This document shows, in pieces, positions 7,856-15,614 of a stretch of 64,000 nt of DNA (positions are counted from its first letter, which is position 1; every line of letters begins with the position of its first letter). Source of the DNA: Afifella marina DSM 2698 (GTDB lineage Bacteria > Pseudomonadota > Alphaproteobacteria > Rhizobiales > Afifellaceae); the NCBI RefSeq assembly GCF_900102695.1, contig NZ_FMVW01000004.1, positions 62,001 through 126,000 of the forward strand, written 5' to 3'. A program made the translations under genes and the position numbers. The notes under the pieces are model-generated. The model was not told the origin of the DNA. It was given only the letters and a program-made list of their open reading frames with translations, and made no database searches.

Positions 7856-8787
7856 TGGCCGGAAACCTCATAGCTGTTTGGAGCCGAGTCTGGGGGGAAG
7901 TGTGGGCGCCGCTCAAGAAATCAGAGGCTGCCCCAGAAGATCTTTTTGTGGAGCTGGTGCGGGCCTTAGTTCCAGAGCCCAAGAGGCCCGAACCGTTGCC
8001 GCCTCCACCCGCGGAAGCGTTTAACGCGTCCGGCGAGCTGGTTGATGAGGCGGTAGCAATCGCAATTGCGTCTCACGAGAAGCTTGTTCAGGAATACCAA
8101 AAGGCCCGAGATCGCTACGAAACGGCTTTGTCTGGAGAAACGTCGCGAAGCTATTTTAGAGGTTTTCTTTTATCGGCCGGCAAGGAAGGAATGGCTGTAA
8201 AAATTCTCGAAGACTCGTGGCTGGCTTTGGAGATATTTGAAGATGAACGATTAAAACAAAGATATCGTGCCCTGGTTAGCTCATTCCTGTCAAAATACAA
8301 TATTCGGTATGAGCTTCGAGATCCATTTATGTTGAGCGTGAATCTGAGTGGTGTTTTCTCGCAGCTAATGTCCGAAACAAGAGTTATTGTTGGGCAGGAT
8401 CCGCATTTGTGTGAGCTGTTTGACGAGTTTGAGGAGGCGTTGGCTGATTTACGACAAAGTCGCACGCCGGCGCGTATGAAAAATTGTTTGCTTAGGCAGT
8501 TCAATCTCCTTGAGGCGCTTGCAGCGAGATGCCCTGGTGTGACCGCTAATACACTTGGGACAATGTGCAATCAGCTTGATTTGCCCCACGAAACGATACG
8601 GGAAGTTGGGAAAAAGCTCTATGGTTTCCGTTGCGGGTATCCTGGATTAGCGCACCCAGGAACTCCCCATAGTGCCCTCCGACCGATTTCGATCAAAGAT
8701 TTTGTAAGTCTGTCTCTAATGTTGGCGGCCTTCACTCCGTATGTTGCCAACGGCCTAGATGCTGAACGATGCTACGCAGGAAACTAG
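7855..8787 (+). CDS. Unknown protein between hsdS and hsdR, possible abortive-infection-type accessory factor
   Basis: The ATG overlaps the hsdS stop by one base (TGATG), so this 310-residue protein is made from the hsd operon. I do not recognise the family with certainty. It is mostly helical: a proline-rich linker (about 43-52, EPLPPPPAE), a long charged helical middle, and a C-terminal segment LYGFRCGYPGLAHPG (255-269) followed by a hydrophobic helix DFVSLSLMLAAFTPYV. That ending resembles Abi_C-like C-termini in phage-defence proteins. The R259-x7-H267 spacing does not match the HEPN R-x4-6-H rule exactly. Base use (especially 8160-8560) is much more A/T-rich than hsdM or hsdR, suggesting separate acquisition. 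Confidence 0.8.
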   Translation: MAGNLIAVWSRVWGEVWAPLKKSEAAPEDLFVELVRALVPEPKRPEPLPPPPAEAFNASGELVDEAVAIAIASHEKLVQEYQKARDRYETALSGETSRSYFRGFLLSAGKEGMAVKILEDSWLALEIFEDERLKQRYRALVSSFLSKYNIRYELRDPFMLSVNLSGVFSQLMSETRVIVGQDPHLCELFDEFEEALADLRQSRTPARMKNCLLRQFNLLEALAARCPGVTANTLGTMCNQLDLPHETIREVGKKLYGFRCGYPGLAHPGTPHSALRPISIKDFVSLSLMLAAFTPYVANGLDAERCYAGN

Positions 8788-8804
8788 GCGAACCAGCGGA
8801 AGCC

Positions 8805-11800
8805 ATGTCCAACTTCGCCTTCCTCGCTGCCGAATTCCCCACCGTCCACGAGCCGGCAGCGGAGGCCGAGCGGCAGGCGAAATCCTCGCCCACCGCGGCC
8901 GCCTTCTTCGCCGGCAAGGCGGTCGAGGTCGCGGTCAAATGGGCGTTCCTGAACGATCCGGGGTTGAGGCTCCCCTATCAGGACAACATCGCCGCGCTGC
9001 TCCATGAGCCGAGCTTCAAGCGGCTCGCGGGCGAGGCCGTCTTCGCCAAGGCGCGCTACATCAACCGGCTGCGCAACCGCGCCGTCCATGAGGAAAAGCC
9101 GATCTCCGAGGCCGAGGCCTTCGGGGCGGTCCAGGAGCTCTTCCACGTCGCCTTCTGGTTCGCCCGCACCTATGCTCGCGGTGCCCGTCCGCCGGACGGT
9201 CTCGCCTTCGATCCCACGCTTCTCACCCGCCGCGAGGCGGCGATGGCCAAGGCGTTTGCGCATATCAAGGCGCAGCAGGAGGCGCTCGAGGCGAAGGACG
9301 GGGAGCTCGCCGCGCTCTTCAAGGACAAGGAGAACCTCGACGAAGAGCTGAAACGGGTCCGCGCGGAAGTCGCCGCCACACGCGACGCCAACGAGAAAGT
9401 GGCGGACGGCCACGATTACGGCGAGGCGGAAACGCGCGACCGCTTCATCGATCTCCTTCTGAAGGAAGCGGGCTGGGGGCTCGACAAGCCTGAGGACATT
9501 GAGTTCGAAGTCACGGGCATGCCGAACGAGAAGGGCCTCGGCTATGTCGATTACGTGCTGTGGGGCGGCGACGGCCGGCCGCTCGGCCTGGTGGAGGCGA
9601 AGCGCACGAGGCACAGTCCGGAAAAGGGGCGCCAGCAGGCGAAGCTCTATGCCGATTGCCTGGAAAAGCGCTTCGGGCAGCGGCCCGTCATCTTCCTCTC
9701 CAACGGCTACGAGCACTGGATCTGGGACGATACGCGCTATCCGCCGCGCGAGATCGGCGGCTTCTACAAAAAGGGCGAGCTTGAGCTTCTGATCCAGCGG
9801 CGCACCAGCCGCAAGACGCTCTCGGGCGAGCGCATCGACCGGAAAATCGTGGAGCGGCCCTATCAGCAGCGCGCGATCCGGGCGATCACGAAGAACTTCG
9901 AGGAGGCGAACGAGCGCAAGGCGCTCCTCGTCATGGCGACGGGCGCCGGCAAGACGCGCACGGTGATCGCGCTCGTCGATCTGATGATGCGCGCCGGCTG
10001 GGTGAAGCGCGTTCTCTTCCTTGCCGACCGGGTGAGCCTGGTGCGGCAGGCGACGAACGCCTTCAAGAAGCATCTGCCGGATTCAGCCCCCGTCAATCTC
10101 GTCACCGAGAGGACGGCGGAGGGGCGCGTCTTCCTCTCCACCTATCCGACGATGATGAACCTCATCGACGGCAAGGCGGAGGGCACGCGCGCCTTCGGGC
10201 CCGGGCATTTCGACCTCGTCGTCATCGACGAGGCGCACCGCTCCGTCTATCAGCGCTACCGTGCGATCTTCGACTATTTCGACAGTTTTCTGGTCGGCCT
10301 CACGGCGACGCCGAAGGACGAGATCGACCGCAACACCTATTCGCTCTTCGACCTGGAAGACGGCGTGCCGACCGACGCCTATTCGCTCGACGAGGCGGTG
10401 GCGGACGGGCATCTCGTGCCGCCGCAGGCCGTCTCCGTGCCGCTGAAGATCATCCGCTCGGGCCTTCGCTACGACGAGCTTTCGGATGAGGAGAAGGACC
10501 AGTGGGACATGCTGGAATGGGGTGAGGAGGAGGTCCCCGACAGCGTGGAGGCGGCGGAAATCAACAAAAGGCTCTTCAACGAGGATACGGTCGACCGGGT
10601 GATCGCCCATTTCATGGAGAAGGGCGTCAAGGTGGTGGGTGGCGACCGGCTCGGCAAGACGATCATCTTCGCCAAGAACCAGGACCATGCTGAGTTCATC
10701 GAGAAACGCTTCAACATCGCCTATCCGGAGCTCGCCGGGCATTTCGCGCGCGTCATCACCTACAAGGTCGATTATGCGCAGAGCCTGATCGACGCCTTCT
10801 CCATCAACGAGAATGAGCCGCATATCGCCATTTCCGTCGACATGCTCGACACCGGCATCGACGTGCCGGAGGTGGTCAACCTCGTCTTCTTCAAGCTGGT
10901 GCGCTCGAAGACGAAATTCTGGCAGATGATGGGGCGGGGGACGCGGCTCTGCCCCGACCTCTTCGGGCCGGGCGAGGACAAGGAGTTTTTCCGGGTCTTC
11001 GATTATTGCGGCAACCTGGAATTCTTTGGCGCCAATCCGGAGATCACCGAGCCGAGCCTCGGCAAGTCGCTGTCGGAGCGGCTGTTTGCGGCGCGGCTCG
11101 ATCTCGTGCGGGGGCTCGATGAAAAGCTGCCGGCGGACGGCATGGGCGAGGGCGAGCAGGCGCCCTTCGAAGGGCCCGCCGATGCGCCGCCGAGCGAAGC
11201 GGAGATCCGCGCCGATGCGCTCGGCCATCTGCAGGAAACGGTGGCGGGGATGAACCTCGACAGCTTCACCGTGCGGCAGAAGCGGCGGCTCGTGGAGAAA
11301 TATCAGAAGAAGGAAGCCTGGCTCGACCTCAACGAAGGTGCGCGAGCAGAACTCGTCGACGAGCTGGCGCCGCTGCCGTCTTCGAAGGACCATGGCACGG
11401 AGGGCGCGAAACGCTTCGACCTCCTCATGTTCCAGCTGGAGCTGGCGCTCCTCAAGGGCTCAAAGCGCTTCGACAAGCTGAAGAAGAAGCTTCTGGAAAT
11501 TGCCTCGGCGCTGGAGGATCAGACGGCGATCCCCGGCATCGCCGCACAGGCGGAGCTGATCGAGTCTCTCCAGACCGATGCATGGTGGGAGGGGGTGAAC
11601 GTTTCGCTCCTGGAATTCGTGCGTTTCAGGCTGCGCAACCTCGTGGAGCATATCGAGCGGCGCAAGAAGTCGGTCGTCTATTCCAACTTCGCCGACGAGA
11701 TCGGGGCCGATGTCGAGATCGACCTGCCGCAGGTGGGCGAGGTCGATTTCGCGCGCTTCAAGCGGAAGGCGCGTGCCTTTCTGCAGGCACATGAGGACCA

Positions 11801-12215
11801 TATCGCGCTCCACAAACTGCGCCACGGCAAACCGCTGACGGCGACCGACCTCGCCGAGCTGGAGGCGATGCTTGTCGACGCCGGGATCGGGGATGCGGGG
11901 GCGATCGCAAGGGCGAAGGAGACGAGCGAAGGGTTTGGTCTCTTCGTGCGCTCGCTTGTCGGGCTCGACCGTGAGGCGGTGAACGCCGCCTTCTCCGATT
12001 TCATCGCGGACGGCAGCGCGAGCGCGGAGCAGATCGAATTCATCGATATGGTGGTCGAGCACCTCACGCGACAGGGCGTGATGGCGCCGGAGCTTCTTTA
12101 CGAGAGCCCTTTCACCGACGTCGCGCCGAGCGGGCCGGAGGCGGTCTTCGACATCAAACGCACCGACCGGCTGTTCGAGGTGATCAAGGACTTCAACGAA
12201 AGCGCCGTGGCATGA
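8805..12215 (+). CDS. hsdR: Type I restriction-modification system, restriction/translocase subunit HsdR
   Basis: HsdR translocates DNA with ATP and cuts it far from the site when it is unmethylated. The start ATG at 8805 (MSNFAFLAAEFP) has a GGAAG ribosome site; an alternative start at 8769 would overlap the preceding gene. Domains: an N-terminal DUF4145 (HEPN-like) module, about 1-130, with R90-x4-H95 in LRNRAVH; a coiled stretch (about 145-205); the nuclease with D249 and E264-A-K266 (VEAKRT); Walker A ATGAGKT from 378; and DEAH at 475-478. Helicase domains follow (MLDTGIDVPEV, MMGRGTRL), then an EcoEI-type C-terminal region from about 780. The length, 1136 residues, is normal. Confidence 0.95.
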   Translation: MSNFAFLAAEFPTVHEPAAEAERQAKSSPTAAAFFAGKAVEVAVKWAFLNDPGLRLPYQDNIAALLHEPSFKRLAGEAVFAKARYINRLRNRAVHEEKPISEAEAFGAVQELFHVAFWFARTYARGARPPDGLAFDPTLLTRREAAMAKAFAHIKAQQEALEAKDGELAALFKDKENLDEELKRVRAEVAATRDANEKVADGHDYGEAETRDRFIDLLLKEAGWGLDKPEDIEFEVTGMPNEKGLGYVDYVLWGGDGRPLGLVEAKRTRHSPEKGRQQAKLYADCLEKRFGQRPVIFLSNGYEHWIWDDTRYPPREIGGFYKKGELELLIQRRTSRKTLSGERIDRKIVERPYQQRAIRAITKNFEEANERKALLVMATGAGKTRTVIALVDLMMRAGWVKRVLFLADRVSLVRQATNAFKKHLPDSAPVNLVTERTAEGRVFLSTYPTMMNLIDGKAEGTRAFGPGHFDLVVIDEAHRSVYQRYRAIFDYFDSFLVGLTATPKDEIDRNTYSLFDLEDGVPTDAYSLDEAVADGHLVPPQAVSVPLKIIRSGLRYDELSDEEKDQWDMLEWGEEEVPDSVEAAEINKRLFNEDTVDRVIAHFMEKGVKVVGGDRLGKTIIFAKNQDHAEFIEKRFNIAYPELAGHFARVITYKVDYAQSLIDAFSINENEPHIAISVDMLDTGIDVPEVVNLVFFKLVRSKTKFWQMMGRGTRLCPDLFGPGEDKEFFRVFDYCGNLEFFGANPEITEPSLGKSLSERLFAARLDLVRGLDEKLPADGMGEGEQAPFEGPADAPPSEAEIRADALGHLQETVAGMNLDSFTVRQKRRLVEKYQKKEAWLDLNEGARAELVDELAPLPSSKDHGTEGAKRFDLLMFQLELALLKGSKRFDKLKKKLLEIASALEDQTAIPGIAAQAELIESLQTDAWWEGVNVSLLEFVRFRLRNLVEHIERRKKSVVYSNFADEIGADVEIDLPQVGEVDFARFKRKARAFLQAHEDHIALHKLRHGKPLTATDLAELEAMLVDAGIGDAGAIARAKETSEGFGLFVRSLVGLDREAVNAAFSDFIADGSASAEQIEFIDMVVEHLTRQGVMAPELLYESPFTDVAPSGPEAVFDIKRTDRLFEVIKDFNESAVA

Positions 12216-12258
12216 GCCAAGTCTTTCGAGAGAAAGAGATCGGATCGCCTTCGCCTGA

Positions 12259-12282
12259 GAGTTTCTGGCGGATGGGGTGGGA
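12259..12282 (+). repeat. Candidate attachment site at the tRNA-Ser 3' end (right end of island)
   Basis: This is the matching partner of the repeat at 3160-3183. Bases 12266-12282 are the tRNA 3' end (CCA complement TGG first) and 12259-12263 (GAGTT) extend the identity past the tRNA after two mismatches. Confidence 0.8.
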
Positions 12283-12355
12283 TTCGAACCCACGGTACGC
12301 TCTCGCGCACGCCGGTTTTCAAGACCGGTGCCTTCAACCGCTCGGCCACCCATCC
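12266..12355 (-). tRNA. tRNA-Ser (anticodon TGA)
   Basis: The 90-nucleotide minus-strand cloverleaf has acceptor GGATGGG pairing CCCATCC, a discriminator G and an encoded CCA. The anticodon arm is CACCGGT-CTTGAAA-ACCGGCG with anticodon TGA. The long variable arm (GCGCGAGAGCGT region) is typical of serine tRNAs, and the T-loop contains GTTCGAATC. It decodes UCA and neighbours. Its 3' end forms the right border of the restriction island and remains intact, so tRNA function is not disrupted. Confidence 0.97.
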
Positions 12356-12736
12356 ATCGTGGGAGACATGGCAGAACCTTACGAAAAAGACCAGCCCCCG
12401 AAAGGGGGTCAAAGGCTGCGGCAAAGATGGCGAAACCGTGTGGCGCCGAAGCCACAATCGCGGGAAATCGGCCGAAATGCACAATTGCCGTGAGACGCAC
12501 CGGATCAGCAGATTTTGGGGAGTTTTCGCAAGAACATCCGGCAAGGTGTCGCGCGACGCAAATCAGGGGCCGAAGAATTGCCCCAGCTTCGTCACAATTG
12601 CTCGCCAGGACGTCCCCGAGGTAAGGGGTTAAGTGCTTCGCCGAGACGGCCGCGTATAAGGCCGCAGGCGGAGGAACGAGGCGTTCGAACGTGCCGGTGA
12701 GTTTCGCCGGGCTTCGGAATATCGGGGAAGAACAGG
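12356..12736. other. Intergenic region between tRNA-Ser and rlpA, 381 bases
   Basis: The tRNA promoter (read leftward) and the rlpA promoter (read rightward) must lie here. A short hairpin CCCCC-GAAA-GGGGG is at 12395-12408 without a T-run. I see no coding sequence or further repeat. Confidence 0.4.
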
Positions 12737-13741
12737 GTGCAGGCAAAAACCCGCCGGCCGCATTTCGTCATCCATTTTGCCTTTGCAGCATCCTGCGCCG
12801 TCCTTGCAGGATGTGTGTCCTCGACCCCGGACGGGGCAGGTCTCGCCGACGGCACCACCAAGACGGCGCAGGTTCAAGGCAGCGAGGCCGATGGCGAATC
12901 AACCGACAATTCGCTGCGGGCCAATGCCCGACGTCATCTCGGAAAAGTCTACGAAGTCGCTGGGCGCCTCTATAAGCCGAAGCATGACGAAGAGTACGAG
13001 CGCGTCGGCAAGGCATCCTGGTACGGTGATGCCTTCAATGGCCGGATGACAGCCAATGGTGAAGTCTTCGACATGAACGGGCTCTCCGCGGCGCATCCGA
13101 CCTTGCCGCTGCCGAGCTATGTGCGCGTCACCAATCTCGATAACGATCGGTCGCTGCTCGTACGTGTCAATGATCGCGGACCGTTCTCGTCCGACCGCGT
13201 GATCGACGTCTCCAAACACGCCGCCGAAATGCTCGGCTTCAAGCATATCGGCACCGCGAACGTGAAAGTGGAATATGTCGATGCGGCGCCTCTGAAAGAG
13301 GACGATTCGAAGTTCCTGCTGGCTTCTTATGTGGGGCCGGACGTTCCGTCAGGGCCCGACCCGGCCGACGCGGCCGCGAATATCATGGTGGCTTATGCGG
13401 CCGAAGCGCCAACGACGAACCCGGCCGAAGACGAGGCCGCGGATGTGGGCGTCGCGGTGGATATGAAGGACGTCGCCGCCGGCACGCCGTTCGATCCCTA
13501 TTCGGCTCTCACGGCGGCAACCAAGATGGCGGAAGCCGATACGTCTTTGCCTCAGGAGGCGAGTTTCGTGCTGCCGCAGGCGCGTCCGGCCGAGGCCGAG
13601 ATGCGCAATTCGTTCTGGCCGACAGAAGCGGCTGATCAGCGTGTGGATGATGCCTTTTCGGCTTTCGACCAGGTTCTCTCAGACGCCGAGACAACGCGTT
13701 TTACCAGGACAGCCGACGCTTCCGGACTTGCGACCCGTTGA
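12737..13741 (+). CDS. rlpA: RlpA-like endolytic peptidoglycan transglycosylase lipoprotein
   Basis: The protein has 334 residues from a GTG start. A signal peptide ends in the lipobox LAGC (about residues 23-26), so it is probably outer-membrane anchored. The double-psi beta-barrel domain (about 90-185) carries the RlpA pattern GKASWYGDAFNGRMTANGE, followed by NDRGPF and a conserved D-V-S-xxAAEMLG segment. RlpA enzymes cut peptidoglycan strands lacking stem peptides and assist septation. The C-terminal 140 residues are acidic and low in complexity. The SPOR domain found in many homologues is not evident. It is followed by a D,D-carboxypeptidase gene, fitting joint cell-wall roles. Confidence 0.9.
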   Translation: MQAKTRRPHFVIHFAFAASCAVLAGCVSSTPDGAGLADGTTKTAQVQGSEADGESTDNSLRANARRHLGKVYEVAGRLYKPKHDEEYERVGKASWYGDAFNGRMTANGEVFDMNGLSAAHPTLPLPSYVRVTNLDNDRSLLVRVNDRGPFSSDRVIDVSKHAAEMLGFKHIGTANVKVEYVDAAPLKEDDSKFLLASYVGPDVPSGPDPADAAANIMVAYAAEAPTTNPAEDEAADVGVAVDMKDVAAGTPFDPYSALTAATKMAEADTSLPQEASFVLPQARPAEAEMRNSFWPTEAADQRVDDAFSAFDQVLSDAETTRFTRTADASGLATR

Positions 13742-13797
13742 TTCCCCGCTTTAAGCGCGCTTTATGGCGTGGAGGGGCTAAAACGACGTAAGCGAGT

Positions 13798-14973
13798 ATG
13801 AAGAGCATCACCTTTCAGGTTCGCCGCATCCGTCTGCTCGCCTTATTCCTGGGCAGCCTGCTGGTGCTGACGCCGCAGCTCGGGGCGGCGCAGACATTCG
13901 ATACGAAGGCCCCGTTCGCCATCTTGATGGATTACGACAGCGGCACGGTTCTCCTCGATAAGAACGCGGATGAGCCGATGGCGCCGGCTTCCATGGCGAA
14001 GCTGATGACGGTCGAGTACATCTTTCACGAGATCAAGGAAGGGCGTCTCTCGCTCGACGACGAATTCGTCATCTCCGAGCATGCTTGGCGCAAAGGCGGT
14101 GCATCCTCTGGCGGGTCGACGATGTTCGCCAAGCTCGGTTCGCGGGTGCGGCTCGAAGATCTTCTGCGCGGCATCATCATCCAATCGGGCAATGACGCGG
14201 CGATGGCGGTTGCAGAAGGCATCGCCGGCTCTGAAATCGCTTTCTCGGACCTTCTGAACAAGCGGGCGCTCGAGATCGGCATGAAGAACTCGACGTTCCG
14301 TGATGCGACCGGACTGCCGGACCCGGACATGCGGGTGACGGCACGCGATCTGGCGATTCTCGCCCGCCAGATCATCTCCGAATACCCCGAACTCTATAAA
14401 ATCTTCGCCGAGCCGGAATTCACCTGGAACAACATCACCCAGCGCAACCGCAACCCGCTTCTGCGCGAAGGCATCGGGGCCGACGGTCTCAAGACCGGGC
14501 ACACGCAGGAATCGGGCTATGGCCTCGTGGGTTCCGCAGTCGCCAATACCCAGCGTCTTATCGTCGTCGTCAACGGATTGAAGACCTCGCGCGAGCGCGC
14601 GAACGAGGCACGCAAGCTCCTCGAATGGGGCTTCCGCTCGTTCCGCCAGGTGACGGCGTTTCAAGCCGGGGAGACGGTTGCCGAAGCGAGCGTCTTCGGC
14701 GGAGACAAGGGCCATGTCGAGCTCAAGGCCAAAGGCCCTGTGCGGATTCTGGTCGCACGTGCTTCGGATGAGCCTCTGAAGGCTCGCGTCGTCTATCAAG
14801 GCCCGCTCGAAGCGCCTGTTCAGGCGGATATGCGCGTCGGCAGCCTGAAGGTCTGGCAGGGTGATCGGCTGATTCAGGAGACACCGCTTTATACGGCGGA
14901 GGCGGTCGGCCGCGGCACGCTGCATCAGCGGGCCTTCGATGCTCTCGGCGAGCTTCTTCTCGGATGGCTCTAA
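13798..14973 (+). CDS. D-alanyl-D-alanine carboxypeptidase (PBP5/6 family)
   Basis: The 391-residue periplasmic penicillin-binding protein has a signal peptide to about residue 31. The three active-site motifs are in order: S-x-x-K in PASMAKLM (about 62-69), S-G-N in QSGNDAAMA (about 129), and K-T-G in GLKTGHTQESGYG (about 231). A PBP5-type C-terminal domain follows. It trims the terminal D-Ala from peptidoglycan pentapeptides. Its 3' end overlaps the tmk start by ten bases, so it leads the tmk-holB-metG operon, an arrangement known from other Hyphomicrobiales. Confidence 0.93.
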   Translation: MKSITFQVRRIRLLALFLGSLLVLTPQLGAAQTFDTKAPFAILMDYDSGTVLLDKNADEPMAPASMAKLMTVEYIFHEIKEGRLSLDDEFVISEHAWRKGGASSGGSTMFAKLGSRVRLEDLLRGIIIQSGNDAAMAVAEGIAGSEIAFSDLLNKRALEIGMKNSTFRDATGLPDPDMRVTARDLAILARQIISEYPELYKIFAEPEFTWNNITQRNRNPLLREGIGADGLKTGHTQESGYGLVGSAVANTQRLIVVVNGLKTSRERANEARKLLEWGFRSFRQVTAFQAGETVAEASVFGGDKGHVELKAKGPVRILVARASDEPLKARVVYQGPLEAPVQADMRVGSLKVWQGDRLIQETPLYTAEAVGRGTLHQRAFDALGELLLGWL

Positions 14974-15614
14974 ATCCGCAGCCGGGCTTCTTCATCACGC
15001 TGGAAGGCGGTGAAGGCTCAGGCAAGTCCACCCAGGCACGCCGCCTCAACGCTTTCCTGCGGCGCAAGGGGCGGGACGTCGTTCTGACCCGGGAACCGGG
15101 AGGGACGACGCATGGCGAGGCAATCCGTGAGATGCTGCTTTCCGGCCTTATCCGGCCTTTCGGCAGCGAAGCGGAGGCGCTGTTTTTCGCCGTCGCACGC
15201 CGCGAGCATGTCCTGCATCTCATTCGGCCGGCGCTTCAGGAAGGGCAAGTCGTCATCTGCGACCGGTTTGCAGACTCCACCCGCGCCTATCAGGGCGTCG
15301 CTGGTGTGGCACCGGAAACGATCCTGCGGCTGGAAGAGACGGCTCTGTGCGACACTCATCCCGACCTGACGCTTATTCTCGATATCGACCCTTCGATGGG
15401 GCTGGCGCGTGCCGCCGGTCGAAGTGCGGCCGACCGGTTCGAGGGTGATGAACTCGAGCTTCACGAAGCGAGACGACAGGCCTTTCTCAAGATCGCAGAA
15501 GCCGAACCTCATCGTTGTGTCGTCATCGATGCCGGCCTGAGCATGGATGAGATCTCAGCTCAGATCGAGGCTGCCGTGGTTGCGCGTCTGCCTCGTGCCG
15601 GCGGGGCCAGCTGA
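14964..15614 (+). CDS. tmk: Thymidylate kinase
   Basis: It phosphorylates dTMP to dTDP for DNA synthesis. The 216-residue protein has the P-loop GGEGSGKST near the N-terminus, the TREPGGT segment (dTMP binding, about 45) and DRFADSTRAYQG (about 98-109), all diagnostic. The lid region is arginine-containing (AAGRSAADRFE). The ATG at 14964 overlaps the end of the carboxypeptidase gene, and holB starts directly after the stop codon, so translation of the three is coupled. Confidence 0.96.
   Translation: MALNPQPGFFITLEGGEGSGKSTQARRLNAFLRRKGRDVVLTREPGGTTHGEAIREMLLSGLIRPFGSEAEALFFAVARREHVLHLIRPALQEGQVVICDRFADSTRAYQGVAGVAPETILRLEETALCDTHPDLTLILDIDPSMGLARAAGRSAADRFEGDELELHEARRQAFLKIAEAEPHRCVVIDAGLSMDEISAQIEAAVVARLPRAGGAS

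Larger units (their letters stand above)
3167..12282. mobile_element. Putative tRNA-Ser-integrated restriction island (no integrase seen)
   Basis: The element is bounded by the direct repeat described at 3160-3183 and 12259-12282 and carries five restriction-related genes plus one unknown gene. The flanking genes (symporter and membrane protein on the left, rlpA cluster on the right) look like chromosomal core. The intact tRNA sits at the right end and the partial 3' copy at the left, as expected for integration at the tRNA 3' end. No integrase, excisionase or relaxase is present, so it is either decayed, mobilised in trans, or was moved by homologous recombination. The boundaries are inferred from the repeats. 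Confidence 0.65.

Noticed and set aside
10083-11393. 436-residue antisense frame over hsdR
   Set aside because: Shadow of the reading frame of a GC-rich gene, without a protein-like pattern.
3167-12282. Integrase or transposase inside the restriction island
   Set aside because: None of the genes in the island carries a tyrosine or serine recombinase or DDE motif, so autonomous mobility is not claimed.
12098-12544. Minus-strand frame across the hsdR end and the tRNA-Ser gene
   Set aside because: It translates a tRNA gene. No coding evidence.
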